From: Phenylobacterium montanum
Lineage (GTDB): Bacteria > Pseudomonadota > Alphaproteobacteria > Caulobacterales > Caulobacteraceae
Reading direction: 5' to 3'
Assembly (NCBI RefSeq): GCF_018135625.1
Contig: NZ_CP073078.1
Location: 4,496,501 to 4,560,500 of the forward strand
Length of the DNA: 64,000 bases
The number at the start of each line of letters is the position of its first letter. Positions within the stretch are counted from its first letter, which is position 1. Shown here one piece after another: positions 44,659-53,852 of this stretch. Both the position numbers and the translations under genes were made by a program. The notes under the pieces are model-generated. The model ran no database searches. It worked only from the letters and a program-made list of their open reading frames with translations, and was not told the DNA's origin.

Positions 44659-45816
44659 ATGGATAGCCTGACGGCCTTTGCGGAAGCCAAGCTGGAAGCC
44701 CTGGACGCCCAGGCCCTGCGCCGGCGCCTGGCGCCGACCCGGCGATTGGACGGCCTCTGGGTCGAGCGGGGCGGGCGGCGCCTGCTGTCCTTTTCCTGCA
44801 ACGACTACCTGAACCTGTCGCACCATCCGGCGGTGAAGGCGGCCGCTGTGGCGGCGATCGAGGTCCATGGCGCGGGCGCCGGCGCGTCGCGGCTGGTGAC
44901 CGGCGACCATCCGCTGCTGGCCGAGTTGGAGGCGCGGCTGGCGCGGCTGAAGCGGACCGAGGCGGCCTGCCTGTTCGGCTCCGGCTACCTCGCCAATACT
45001 GGCCTGATCCCGACCCTGGCCGGCGAGGGCGATCTGGTGCTGGTGGACGAACTGGCCCACGCCTGCATCTGGGCCGGCGCCCAGCTGTCGGGCGCGCGGG
45101 TGGTTCCCTTCCGCCACAACGACATCGGCGAGCTCGAGCGGCTGCTGGCCGAATTGCGCGCGGCGCACCGGCGCTGCCTGGTGGCGACCGACGGGGTGTT
45201 CTCGATGGACGGCGATCTCGCCCCGTTGGACCGGCTGTCCGAGGTCTGCCAGGCCCACGACGCCTGGCTGCTGAGCGACGACGCCCACGGGATCGGCGTT
45301 CTGGCCGAGGGGCGAGGTTCGGCGGCGCTGTTCCCCGGGGCGACCATCCCTTTGCAGATGGGGACATTGTCCAAGGCGATCGGCTCCTACGGCGCCTATG
45401 TCTGCGCCAGCCGGGCGGTGGTCGATCTCCTCAAGACCCGCGCCCGGACCCTGGTCTATTCCACAGCCCCGCCGCCGGCGGCGATCGCCGCGGCCCTGGC
45501 GGCGCTGGACCTGATCGAGGCCGATTCCGAACTGACCGCCCGGCCCCTGTCCCGCGCCCGCGTCTTCACCCAGGCGCTCGGCTTGCCTCGGGCGGAAAGC
45601 CCCATCGTGCCGGTGATCATCGGCGGAGCGGAAGAGGCCCTGGCCGCCTCGCGCGCCCTGGAGGGCCAGGGCCGGCTGGTGGTGGCGATCCGCCCGCCGA
45701 CCGTGCCGGCGCGGACGGCGCCGCTGCGCGTCGCCTTCACCGCCGGCCACAGCGAGGCCGACGTGCTGGCCCTGGCCGCCGCCGTGCGGCCGCTTTTGCG
45801 AAAGGAAGCTGCCTGA
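44659..45816 (+). CDS. bioF: 8-amino-7-oxononanoate synthase
   Basis: The 385-residue PLP enzyme condenses pimeloyl-ACP or -CoA with alanine. SFSCNDYLNLSHHPAVKAAA, GAGAGASRLVTGDHPLLAEL, DDAHGIGVLAEGRGS and the lysine K239 in TLSKAIGSYGAYVC are diagnostic. The stop TGA shares its A with the start of bioD, so translation is coupled. ATG 44659 lies 88 bp from the divergent bioA start. No TTATCTATAA-type BioR box was seen in the gap. Confidence 0.95.
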   Translation: MDSLTAFAEAKLEALDAQALRRRLAPTRRLDGLWVERGGRRLLSFSCNDYLNLSHHPAVKAAAVAAIEVHGAGAGASRLVTGDHPLLAELEARLARLKRTEAACLFGSGYLANTGLIPTLAGEGDLVLVDELAHACIWAGAQLSGARVVPFRHNDIGELERLLAELRAAHRRCLVATDGVFSMDGDLAPLDRLSEVCQAHDAWLLSDDAHGIGVLAEGRGSAALFPGATIPLQMGTLSKAIGSYGAYVCASRAVVDLLKTRARTLVYSTAPPPAAIAAALAALDLIEADSELTARPLSRARVFTQALGLPRAESPIVPVIIGGAEEALAASRALEGQGRLVVAIRPPTVPARTAPLRVAFTAGHSEADVLALAAAVRPLLRKEAA

Positions 45817-46505
45817 TGCGCCCCCTGTTCGTCGCCGGCGCGGGCACCGATGTCGGCAAGACCCACGTCACCGCCGGCCTGATCCGGGCGCTGCTGGCCG
45901 AGGGGCGGGCGGTCCGGGCGATCAAGCCCCTGGCCAGCGGTTTCGATCCTGAGGATTGGGCCGAAAGCGACCCCGGCCGGCTCCTGGCCGCGCTCGGCCA
46001 GGCGCCGACGCTTCAGGCCCTGGACGCGATCACCCCCTGGCGCTACCGCGCGGCCCTGTCGCCGGACATGGCGGCGGCGCGCGAGGGCGCCCAAGTCGAT
46101 TTCGAGGCCATCGCCCGCTTCTGCCGGGCGCGAGCGGCCGAGCCGGGCGAGGGCCTGCTGCTGGTCGAGGGCGTCGGCGGGGTGATGTCGCCGATCTCGG
46201 CCGAGACCACCAATCTCGACTGGATGCTGCGGCTGGGCGCGCCGGTGCTCTTGGTCGGCGGCTCCTATCTGGGCTCCATCAGCCACACCCTCACCGCCGC
46301 CCGCGTGTTGCAGGGCGCGGGCCTGTCGCTCGCGGCCATCGTCGCCAGCGAGTCACAGGACGCCGGCACGCCGTTCGGCGAGACCGTGGACAGCCTGGCG
46401 CGGCTCTCCGGCCTGCCGGTCATCGGCGCAGGCCGGGACGCAAGCTGGGCCGAATGGGCGACCGCCGTGATCGAGACGCTAGGCGACGCGGGCGTGCTCG
46501 CATAG
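45816..46505 (+). CDS. bioD: ATP-dependent dethiobiotin synthetase
   Basis: The 229-residue BioD makes dethiobiotin from DAPA, CO2 and ATP. The P-loop GAGTDVGKTHVTAGLI, substrate region AIKPLASGFDPEDWAES and VEGVGGVMSPI are the conserved motifs. It is slightly longer than the E. coli enzyme but complete. It overlaps the end of bioF by one base, completing the bioFD unit. Confidence 0.95.
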   Translation: MRPLFVAGAGTDVGKTHVTAGLIRALLAEGRAVRAIKPLASGFDPEDWAESDPGRLLAALGQAPTLQALDAITPWRYRAALSPDMAAAREGAQVDFEAIARFCRARAAEPGEGLLLVEGVGGVMSPISAETTNLDWMLRLGAPVLLVGGSYLGSISHTLTAARVLQGAGLSLAAIVASESQDAGTPFGETVDSLARLSGLPVIGAGRDASWAEWATAVIETLGDAGVLA

Positions 46506-46686
46506 GCTGTAGCGCAACTACCGGGAGAAATGTCACTTTTCGCGTGACGGTTCCGTTACCAACACGCCCAATGGTCGCCGCAAACACAAGCCATTGGCCG
46601 CACCTCGGCATGTGCGGTTCGGTTGCAAGGCGTTGCCAAGGCGGCGGCGAAAGGCCATCGTCGGCGGGCGTGGGAAGGGCGATGGG

Positions 46687-47751
46687 ATGGCGGTGGAGCT
46701 AGGCATCCTCGAAGGCTATTACGGCCCGCCGTGGAGCTGGTCGGCCCGCGAGGAGCAGGTCGCATTCCTGGGGGAGCGGGGGTACGGCTTCTATCTCTAT
46801 GCGCCCAAGGCGGACAAATTCCTGCGCCGCCGTTGGCGTGAGCATCATCCCCAGCCGATCACCGAGCACCTGCTCAGCCTGGCCCGCCAGTGCCGGCGGC
46901 ACAAGGTGCGCTTCGGCGTGGGCCTGAGCCCGTTCGAGGTCTATCGGAATTTCGACGCCGACGCCCAGGCGGCCCTGGCCGACAAGCTGGCCTATCTGGA
47001 CGCTATCGGCATCGACGACCTCGGCATCCTGTTCGACGACATGCGCGGGGACGCGCCGGAGTTGGCGGTCTCGCAGGTCCGGATCGTCCACTGGATCGCC
47101 GAGCGCACCCGCGCGACGCGGATCATCGTCTGCCCGACCTACTACACCGACGATCCGGCCCTGGACCGGGCTTTCGGCGAGCGGCCGCCGGGCTATCTGG
47201 CCGAGCTGGGCGCGGCCCTGGATCCCACGGTCGAGCTGTTCTGGACCGGCGAGGAGGTCTGCTCGCGCGAATACGGGATCGCCCATCTGGAGCGGGTGGC
47301 CGAGACCTTCCGGCGCAAGCCGTTCCTGTGGGACAACTATCCGGTCAACGACGGCCCGCTGATGTCGCCCTATCTGCATCTGCGCGCCATGACCGGTCGA
47401 CGCGCAGCGATCGGGCCCTACCTCGCCGCCCACGGGGTCAATCCGGCCCTGCAGCCGGTCCTGTCGCGCATCCCGGCCCTCAGCCTGATCGAAAGTTACC
47501 GCCTGGGGGACGCCTACGAATACGGCAAGGCCTTCCTGACCGCGGCCACCGAGGTGCTGGGGGAGGAGTTGGCGGGCCTGGTCTGCCGGCACATCTCGCT
47601 GTTGCAGGACGCCGGGCGTGACCGGCTGGGGCCGGCGGCGCTGCGCCTTCGCGAACGCTACGGCGACTTCGACCATCCGGGGGCCAAGGAGATCGTGGCC
47701 TGGCTGGACGGGGAGTACCGCATCACCTCGGAAATGATCGAGGCGCAGTAG
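46687..47751 (+). CDS. GH84-type beta-N-acetylglucosaminidase domain protein
   Basis: The 354-residue protein begins VELGILEGYYGPPWSWSARE, the start of the GH84 (NagJ/O-GlcNAcase) catalytic barrel. The adjacent catalytic aspartates are D117 and D118 in LGILFDDMRGD. VCPTYYTDDPALDRAF and ELFWTGEEVCSREY, then FLWDNYPVNDGP, are further family segments. It has only the catalytic barrel with a short helical tail and no signal peptide, so it appears cytoplasmic. It would remove beta-GlcNAc from proteins or glycans. No O-GlcNAc transferase is nearby. ATG 46687 begins just before the conserved core. Confidence 0.87.
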   Translation: MAVELGILEGYYGPPWSWSAREEQVAFLGERGYGFYLYAPKADKFLRRRWREHHPQPITEHLLSLARQCRRHKVRFGVGLSPFEVYRNFDADAQAALADKLAYLDAIGIDDLGILFDDMRGDAPELAVSQVRIVHWIAERTRATRIIVCPTYYTDDPALDRAFGERPPGYLAELGAALDPTVELFWTGEEVCSREYGIAHLERVAETFRRKPFLWDNYPVNDGPLMSPYLHLRAMTGRRAAIGPYLAAHGVNPALQPVLSRIPALSLIESYRLGDAYEYGKAFLTAATEVLGEELAGLVCRHISLLQDAGRDRLGPAALRLRERYGDFDHPGAKEIVAWLDGEYRITSEMIEAQ

Positions 47752-47796
47752 GCGACATCCGGCGGCAAGCCGACAAGATGTCGCTGTGACTTCCTC

Positions 47797-47812
47797 TGTG
47801 ACTTGCGTCACA
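47797..47812. promoter_or_regulatory. Perfect CRP-type dyad upstream of the Crp-family gene
   Basis: TGTGACTTGCGTCACA matches TGTGA-N6-TCACA exactly. A further TGTGAC half-site lies at 47785-47790. The dyad is centred about 98 bp upstream of the Crp-family start codon, suggesting autoregulation by a cyclic-nucleotide-type regulator. Strand is not meaningful for a palindrome. Confidence 0.6.
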
Positions 47813-47902
47813 CCAACAATCCCTTACACCACCTAGAACAGAGTCGTTCGCAATCGACGCCTGCCTGGAGTTTCCCGGGGGGCCTGACCCGATGGAGCGG
47901 CG

Positions 47903-48643
47903 ATGAACGCTTTAATTCCGTCTGTGCAAGACGTGTTTGCCCGCAACTCTCGCAGGAGGCCACAGCGCTTGGGGGTGCTCGATGAAGCTTCGGCCCTTTT
48001 GGGCTCCAGCTCGGTGTTTTCGGTTCTGTCGCCGGGGCGGCGCACTCAGCTCCTGCGCGAAGGGACCACGCTGACGCTCAGCAAGGGGATGCGCCTGTTT
48101 TCGCGCGGGGATGCGGGCGACGCCTGCTTCCTGGTGCTGTCCGGCGAGTTGGAGGTGGTGGCCTCCGACGCCGAGGGCCGCGACGTGTGGCTGGCCTCGC
48201 TGGGGACCGGCGCCCTGATTGGCGAGGTGGCGGTGCTGGACGGCGGGCCGCGCTCGGCCGACGTCACCGCCATGCGGCGCACGACCCTGTTCAAGATCCG
48301 CCGCGACAGCGTGCTGGAGACCCTGCGCGAAGAGCCGGCCGGGGCCTTGGCCCTGCTGTCGGTGCTCGCCGCGCGCCTGCGCTCGACCGACGCGCGGGTG
48401 GAGGAGACCGCCCTGATCGACCTGCCGGGCCGCCTGGCGCGGCTGCTGCTTCAATCCGGCGACGCGCCGGTGACCCAGCCCCAGGGCGAACTGGCCCGGC
48501 TGATCGGCGCCTCGCGCGAGCGGGTCAACAAGACCCTGGCCGTGTGGCGCCAGCACGGCTGGATCGAGATCGGCCGCACCGGCACCCGCGTGCTGGACCG
48601 GCCGGCCCTGGCCGCCCTGACCCAGAGGTCGCGGCGCCGCTGA
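47903..48643 (+). CDS. Crp/Fnr-family transcriptional regulator
   Basis: The 246-residue regulator has a cyclic nucleotide-binding-type barrel (LTLSKGMRLFSRGDAGDACF LVLSGELEVV; ALIGEVAVLDGGPRSADVTA) and an HTH_Crp domain (TQPQGELARLIGASRERVNK TLAVWRQHGWIEIGR). The FGE-x8-RS-type phosphate cassette reads IGEVAVLDGGPRSADV, close to cAMP-binding proteins. No FNR-type cysteine cluster is present. A CRP-consensus dyad lies upstream of its own gene and a class III cyclase gene lies 2.4 kb away. Confidence 0.92.
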   Translation: MNALIPSVQDVFARNSRRRPQRLGVLDEASALLGSSSVFSVLSPGRRTQLLREGTTLTLSKGMRLFSRGDAGDACFLVLSGELEVVASDAEGRDVWLASLGTGALIGEVAVLDGGPRSADVTAMRRTTLFKIRRDSVLETLREEPAGALALLSVLAARLRSTDARVEETALIDLPGRLARLLLQSGDAPVTQPQGELARLIGASRERVNKTLAVWRQHGWIEIGRTGTRVLDRPALAALTQRSRRR

Positions 48644-48680
48644 CGGCGAGGTTTCCTCCGTAAGGGGGATGTGGGGCGGG

Positions 48681-48712
48681 ATGAGGGGCCATTGCGGCCC
48701 CTCATTCTTTTT
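48681..48712. terminator. Bidirectional Rho-independent terminator
   Basis: ATGAGGGGCC (48681-48690) pairs with GGCCCCTCAT (48696-48705) with loop ATTGC, followed by TCTTTTTC. It lies between the convergent ends of the Crp-family and FAD-oxidoreductase genes; the latter stops at 48713. Confidence 0.85.
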
Positions 48713-50731
48713 CTACGCCGGATAGCCGACGATGTTGGCCAGGGCCGGCGCGCCGCAGACTGCGTGCGAGGCCAGGCGTGCGCCCATCACCGTCCCCTCG
48801 ACGCTGCCGACATTCAGCCCCGTATAGATCCAGTCGCCGGCGAGGACGAGGTTGGCGAAGCCCGAGTCCCAGGCCTTGAGCCGATATTTGGTGCTGCCCG
48901 GCGGGCTGGCCACGTAACGCTCGGTGGGGTCGATATTGGCGCGCCAGAACTGACTCTGGAAACGCGCCGTCCCCTTCCTGCCCGAGGCGTCGACCAAGAG
49001 ATCGAAGTCCAGCCCCGCCGGATCGCCAGGCGGCCGGGTCGCGGCGGTGGTCGCCTTGGGCAGCAGGGGGCCGATATTGGTCTGCAGGTACTGGATGAAC
49101 TGGTCACGCACCCGGTCGGCCTGGCGGCGGGGATAGTCATGGTCGCTGAACGGCGGCTGGGCCTCGTATTCCGGCATCAGGCCGCAGAAGTACCAGAGCG
49201 ACTGGGGCGACAGGTCCGCCGGCCAGTCCTCGAAGGCGATCAGGTCCGTGAAGTCGACCTGCCCATCCGGCGGGCCGGCATAGGTGCCGCTAATGATCAC
49301 TCCGGCTCCCTCCGGCGGCAGGGCGCCGCCCATGGCCTTGGTCGGGCGGCTCAGCCAGACCTGGGCGGCCTGGGTGATCAGGGCCGGCACATTGGCGGTC
49401 ATGTCCCGCCAGGCCGGGCTGGCGTCCAGCAGTTCGGGGCACAGGTGAGGGATGGCGCCGATGGAGATGGCGAAGACGATCCGGTCGAAGTCCTGTCCGG
49501 CCTGCAGCGTCTTGCGGGCCGGGGCCCGCCACGGCGTCCAATAAGACTCCAGGTCGATCTCTTCCGCCTTGAGCGCCTCGCCCTCGACAAGCTGGTCGTA
49601 GAGCGGCTCGGCCGGCCAGCAGTCCAGGCCCTTGATGCGAACAAGCGGCGAATAGGCCGGCACGCCCGGCTTCAGCGTCGCCTGCACCGCCATGTCGATG
49701 GCGGCGACGCTGGTCTTGTCGCCGTTTAGCTTCAGCGCCTCGACCTTGTGGAAGAATTCGAACTTCACCCCGCGCTTTTGCAGGAGTTCGTACAGCGGCT
49801 GGATGATGGTCTCGCCGGTTCCGGCCTTGAACAGGAAGCCGAAGGCGCCGCGGAAGTCGAACATCCTCAGCGTCCAGTGCAGATAGGCGCCCGCCGCCAT
49901 CTGCGGCGGTCGCGAGGTGTCGCCGTTCGGGTACTGGTAGGAAAGGTTGGTGGTGTTCAGCGCCAGCGGCGAATTCAGGGTCAGCTCGTCGATCCCGTGC
50001 CGCCGCAGCCAGGCGGCGAAGTCCTCGTCGTCCAGCCGGTCGAAGCCCTTGTCGATCACCTCGTCCGCCAGCGCCCCGCGCACAAGGGTGAAGATGTAGT
50101 CCAAAAGCAGGTAGAGCCGGCGCAGGCCGGTGTTCAGGTGCTGCAGCAGCCAGTCCTTGAGGTGGCGCCAGAGGCTGTCGACCGCCTCCACGACCCGCTC
50201 CAGGGCCAGGGCGGAGAGCATCTGATCGATCTCATGGAACAGGCCCTTTACCAGGCCGACGAAGGGGATGGCGGCCTTGGCGACGAAGTGGCCGGCCGTG
50301 GCCAGGAGTTTGCGCATGGTCCCGGCGACGGTGAACTGTCCCGGAGCCAGGCCCGGCGGATCGTCATTGGTCGGATAGACCATGCTCCAGGGCGACCAAC
50401 CGCCGTCGATCCACTCCCACATCAGGATCGCGCTCTGCGGGTCGAAGGCGGTATCGAAGCTGGACAGGGGCGTTCCGGCCGGCCGGCCGAGCTCCTGATA
50501 GCAGCGGACCATCATCGGCAGGGTGTTGTGGTAGGAGCCCAGGAAGCCGTGGATGCCATGCTCCTGTATGCGCCCGTTGGGGCCGCGGCCGGTGGCGCAC
50601 TTGCCGCCCAGCCGCCAGCCCATCTGGTAGAGGGTGATCTCGTACCGGTCCCGCCAGTCCGGCTGGCTGGTCAATTCGAAGGCGGTGGCGAGGCCGGCTA
50701 TGCCGCCTCCCAGTATGGCGATCTTTTCCAC
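48713..50731 (-). CDS. FAD/NAD(P)-binding amine-oxidase-like oxidoreductase
   Basis: About 672 residues from GTG 50731 (a TTG start at 50764 is possible). The N-terminus EKIAILGGGIAGLATAFELT is a Rossmann dinucleotide site followed by YQMGWRLGGKCATGRG, as in flavin amine oxidases and carotenoid or hydroxysqualene-type dehydrogenases. The C-terminus NLVLAGDWIYTGLNVGSVEG is the flavin-binding end motif. A large insertion (residues about 140-240) with hydrophobic helices makes it longer than usual desaturases. Substrate unknown. It is divergent from the cyclase gene. Confidence 0.82.
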   Translation of the reverse strand: MEKIAILGGGIAGLATAFELTSQPDWRDRYEITLYQMGWRLGGKCATGRGPNGRIQEHGIHGFLGSYHNTLPMMVRCYQELGRPAGTPLSSFDTAFDPQSAILMWEWIDGGWSPWSMVYPTNDDPPGLAPGQFTVAGTMRKLLATAGHFVAKAAIPFVGLVKGLFHEIDQMLSALALERVVEAVDSLWRHLKDWLLQHLNTGLRRLYLLLDYIFTLVRGALADEVIDKGFDRLDDEDFAAWLRRHGIDELTLNSPLALNTTNLSYQYPNGDTSRPPQMAAGAYLHWTLRMFDFRGAFGFLFKAGTGETIIQPLYELLQKRGVKFEFFHKVEALKLNGDKTSVAAIDMAVQATLKPGVPAYSPLVRIKGLDCWPAEPLYDQLVEGEALKAEEIDLESYWTPWRAPARKTLQAGQDFDRIVFAISIGAIPHLCPELLDASPAWRDMTANVPALITQAAQVWLSRPTKAMGGALPPEGAGVIISGTYAGPPDGQVDFTDLIAFEDWPADLSPQSLWYFCGLMPEYEAQPPFSDHDYPRRQADRVRDQFIQYLQTNIGPLLPKATTAATRPPGDPAGLDFDLLVDASGRKGTARFQSQFWRANIDPTERYVASPPGSTKYRLKAWDSGFANLVLAGDWIYTGLNVGSVEGTVMGARLASHAVCGAPALANIVGYPA

Positions 50732-51045
50732 GTGTCGGCCGCTCGTCCTGCTTGGTTCAGTCAAAGAACAGCGTTATTGATCGGGGCGGCGGCTCACGTC
50801 TAGCGAACCGGGCGACGATCCCGGAGACTGAACGCCAAGCTTGCAGCGAATGCAACGCTTCGGGGAAGGGAGCGCGTTCTGCACTTGCAAATCATTTGCG
50901 ATCCGAAAGGCTTCGCAAGTGTCGCAGGTTGAAGGGGCGTCACAGCCTAACAGGTTGCGGTTGTAGGGAAATCCGTCGCGGGCAGGCTTGCTTGCGGCCG
51001 TTTTGGTGTAGGCTTGGGAGGCGCGGCGACACCGCGCATGGTGGG

Positions 51046-52842
51046 GTGATTTTCGACTTGGCTGGACGCGCACCTGTCCTGACGACCTCCTCGCGTCGTC
51101 GCCGCAGCGCCATCGTCTTCACCGACCTGGTCGGCTACAGCCGCCACGTCGAGGCCGACGAGGCCGGCGTGCTGCAGGCGCTCGGTGAGCTGCACGGCCG
51201 ACTGGCCGAGCTGGTCGGAGAGCGGGGCGGCCGCGTGGTGGCCCTGCGCGGTGACGGGGCGATGCTCGAGTTCGCCGACGCCGTCGAGGCGCTGTCCTGT
51301 TGCCTGACCTTTCTGACCGAGTCTCGCGAGGCCAACGAGGTCCGGCCGCTGGAGCGGCGGCTGAGCTTCCGCATCGGTTTGCACTTCGGCGAGGTCACGG
51401 TCGCGGCCGACACCCTTCTTGGCGCCAGCGTCAACCTGGCTGCGCGGCTGGAGCAGACCGCCGAAGCCGACACCATCCAGATATCGGACGCCGTGCGAGA
51501 ACAGGTCGACGGCCGGGTGCCGGCCAATTTCGACGACCTGGGCTTCCAGCAGATCAAGGGCCTTCGGGCGCCTGTGCGGACCTGGCGGGTCAGCGAGGCC
51601 GGCGAGTGGGACACCCCGCGTCCGTCTCCCAATGGCGAGGTCGGCGAGGCCGGCGCCGAGCGGCCCTCGGTCGCGGTCCTGCCTTTCGTCGTAGTGGGCG
51701 GCGGCGCCGACGAGGCCTATCTGGCCGAGGGCCTTGCCGAGGACATCATCGGCGGGCTGAACTACAACAAGTGGCTGTTCGTCGCCTCGCGCCACTCTTC
51801 GTTCCGCTACCTGCCCGAGGCGATCGACGCGGCCAAGGTCTGCGAAGAACTGGACGTGCGCTACCTGGTGCTGGGGCGGATGCGCCGCCTCGGCGGGCAG
51901 ATCCGCATCTCGGTCGAGCTGGTGGACGGGCGTAAGGGCGAGTCGATCTGGTCGGCGCGGTATGACCGGCGGATGGAGGACGTGTTCGCGGTCCAGGACG
52001 AGATCACCGGCACCCTGGCCTCGACCATCGCCCCGGTGCTGCTGGACCGCGAAGAGCAGCAGGCGGTGCGCAACACCCCGCGCAGCCTGCAGCATTGGGA
52101 CCTTTACCTGCGCGCCCGCTGGCATTTCTGGCGCGGCACCCTGAAGCACACCCAGGCGGCGCAGAAGCTCCTGACCCAGGCCCTGGCGCTGAAGCCGGAA
52201 GACGCGCCGAGCCTTGCGCTCCTGGCCCATTGCTATTTCGGCGAGGTCTGGTCGGGCTGGTCGCCCAATCTGGATGCGGCGATCGCCGAGGCCACGCGGC
52301 TGGCCCTGCAGGCGGTGCGGATCGACGCCGGCGACGCCTTCGTCCACTTCACCTATGGCGTGGCCCTGTCCCTGACCGGCCAGCTCCCGGCGGGCCTGGC
52401 CGAGCAGCGTCACGCTCTTGAGCTGAACCCCTATTTCGCCCAGGCGACCGGCGAGATCGGCCGGCTGATGGCCTTTTCGGGCCAGACCGAGCAGGCGGTG
52501 GACTATCTGGACCGGGCCATGGCCCTGTCGCCCTCGGACCCGCACATCAGCCTCTATTTCCGCGCCAAGGCGGTGGCCTTCTTCCTGGCCGGACGGTTCG
52601 ACGAGGCGGTGGAGCAGGCGGCGGGGGCGCTGGCGCGGCGGCCGGACTTCTTCTTCCACCACTACATGCTGGCCGCCTGCCTGGCTGGCGCCGGCAAGAT
52701 CCCGGCGGCCAGGGACGCCCTGGCCGAGGGGCGCAGATTGCTGCCGGACTATCCTCTGCCGGTTCTGAAGGCCGGCCACCCCTTTGCAAAGCCAGAGGAC
52801 CTTGAGCGGTTCACGGACGCGTTGAAGCTCGCGGGCTGGTAG
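51046..52842 (+). CDS. Class III adenylate/guanylate cyclase with TolB-like and TPR domains
   Basis: About 598 residues from GTG 51046. Residues 20-190 form a class III cyclase domain: metal aspartates D27 (IVFTDLVGYSRHVEA) and D70 (RGDGAMLEF), FRIGLHFGEVTVA and the transition-state region LGASVNLAARLEQTAEADTI. Residues about 210-350 resemble the TolB-like module found in CadC-type proteins (SVAVLPFVV; YLAEGLAEDIIGGL; YLVLGRMRRLGG; IWSARYDRRMEDVFAVQDEI). The rest is tetratricopeptide repeats. No membrane segment. It probably makes cAMP or cGMP in response to protein interactions. The start is uncertain. Confidence 0.87.
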   Translation: MIFDLAGRAPVLTTSSRRRRSAIVFTDLVGYSRHVEADEAGVLQALGELHGRLAELVGERGGRVVALRGDGAMLEFADAVEALSCCLTFLTESREANEVRPLERRLSFRIGLHFGEVTVAADTLLGASVNLAARLEQTAEADTIQISDAVREQVDGRVPANFDDLGFQQIKGLRAPVRTWRVSEAGEWDTPRPSPNGEVGEAGAERPSVAVLPFVVVGGGADEAYLAEGLAEDIIGGLNYNKWLFVASRHSSFRYLPEAIDAAKVCEELDVRYLVLGRMRRLGGQIRISVELVDGRKGESIWSARYDRRMEDVFAVQDEITGTLASTIAPVLLDREEQQAVRNTPRSLQHWDLYLRARWHFWRGTLKHTQAAQKLLTQALALKPEDAPSLALLAHCYFGEVWSGWSPNLDAAIAEATRLALQAVRIDAGDAFVHFTYGVALSLTGQLPAGLAEQRHALELNPYFAQATGEIGRLMAFSGQTEQAVDYLDRAMALSPSDPHISLYFRAKAVAFFLAGRFDEAVEQAAGALARRPDFFFHHYMLAACLAGAGKIPAARDALAEGRRLLPDYPLPVLKAGHPFAKPEDLERFTDALKLAGW

Positions 52843-53752
52843 CGGCGTAGGCCTCCGATACCGGGTCCGCGGCGATGCAGCCCAGCAGCCACTCGCGGAA
52901 GGCGACGATCTTGGCCGCCCGCCGCCGCTCCTTGGGATAGGCCAGCCAGTAGCCGCCGCCGTGGTCCCAGGCGGCCTCGAACGGGCGCACCAGCCGGCCC
53001 TGCGCGATCTCGGCGGCGTAGAGCACCGGTGAGCCCAGCGCCACCGCCTGGCCGCTGAGGGCCGAGGCCACCTCGATGGTCTGCAGGTCGGCCACCAGGC
53101 GCGTGCCCGCGGTCTCGCCCGGCGCGGCGACCCCTGCCGCGGCGAACCAAGCCGCCCAGTCGCTCTCCAGCCCCACCCGCGGGGCGCTGAGCAGGTCGCC
53201 GGGGTGGCTCAACCCGCCCAGGGCCTCGCACAGGGCGGGCGCGCAGAGCGGGGTGACGTTGGCGGGATAGAGATAGACGGCCTCCAGCCCTGGCCAGTCG
53301 CCGTCTCCCGAGCGGATCGCCAGGTCGAAGGGCTCGCGCGTCAGGTCGACGATGCGGCCGGCGGTCTCCAGCCGCACCGCGATCTTGGGGTGGGCCAGCT
53401 GGAAGGCGCCAAGTCGTGGGGCCAGCCACTGGGTCGCCAGGGATTGCAGGGTGGTGATCGAAAGTATGCCCTCGTCCGCCTCGGTGAGGTCGGCCAGGGC
53501 CGTGCGCAAAAGGCCGATCGCCTCGGTCGCGGCACGCGCCAGCCGCTCGCCGGCGGCGGTCGGCGCCACCTCGCGCGGCAGCCGGCGAAACAGGGGCTGG
53601 CCCAGCCGCCGCTCCAGGGCCTTCACCTGCCAGCTGACCGCCGCCTGGGTCATGCCCAGTTCGTCGGCGGCGCGGGTGAAGCTTTTCAGGCGCGCGGCGG
53701 CTTCGAACACGCGGATGGCGCTGAGCGGCAGGGTGGCGAGGGTGTCTGGCAT
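52811..53752 (-). CDS. LysR-family transcriptional regulator
   Basis: The 313-residue regulator resembles GcvA-type LysR proteins: LSAIRVFEAAARLKSFTRAA DELGMTQAAVSWQVKALERR LGQPLF is the winged helix-turn-helix, followed by an effector-binding domain (FDLAIRSGDGDWPGLEAVYL). It overlaps the end of the cyclase gene convergently by 32 bp. The divergent neighbour is a very small gene, so a target cannot be named. Confidence 0.9.
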   Translation of the reverse strand: MPDTLATLPLSAIRVFEAAARLKSFTRAADELGMTQAAVSWQVKALERRLGQPLFRRLPREVAPTAAGERLARAATEAIGLLRTALADLTEADEGILSITTLQSLATQWLAPRLGAFQLAHPKIAVRLETAGRIVDLTREPFDLAIRSGDGDWPGLEAVYLYPANVTPLCAPALCEALGGLSHPGDLLSAPRVGLESDWAAWFAAAGVAAPGETAGTRLVADLQTIEVASALSGQAVALGSPVLYAAEIAQGRLVRPFEAAWDHGGGYWLAYPKERRRAAKIVAFREWLLGCIAADPVSEAYAATSPRASTRP

Positions 53753-53852
53753 AAGTTCCGCTTATGCATAGAGCAGGAGAACCGCTTTGTCACGCTAGGC
53801 GCTCGGGGAGCATAGTCCTTTCCAGGATAGGGTCTTGTGACGGAGACGGATC

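Noticed and set aside
46532-46548. GTCAC-N7-GTGAC dyad before the GH84 gene
   Set aside because: Its half-sites point the opposite way to a CRP site and the spacing does not match; it could be a weak hairpin only.
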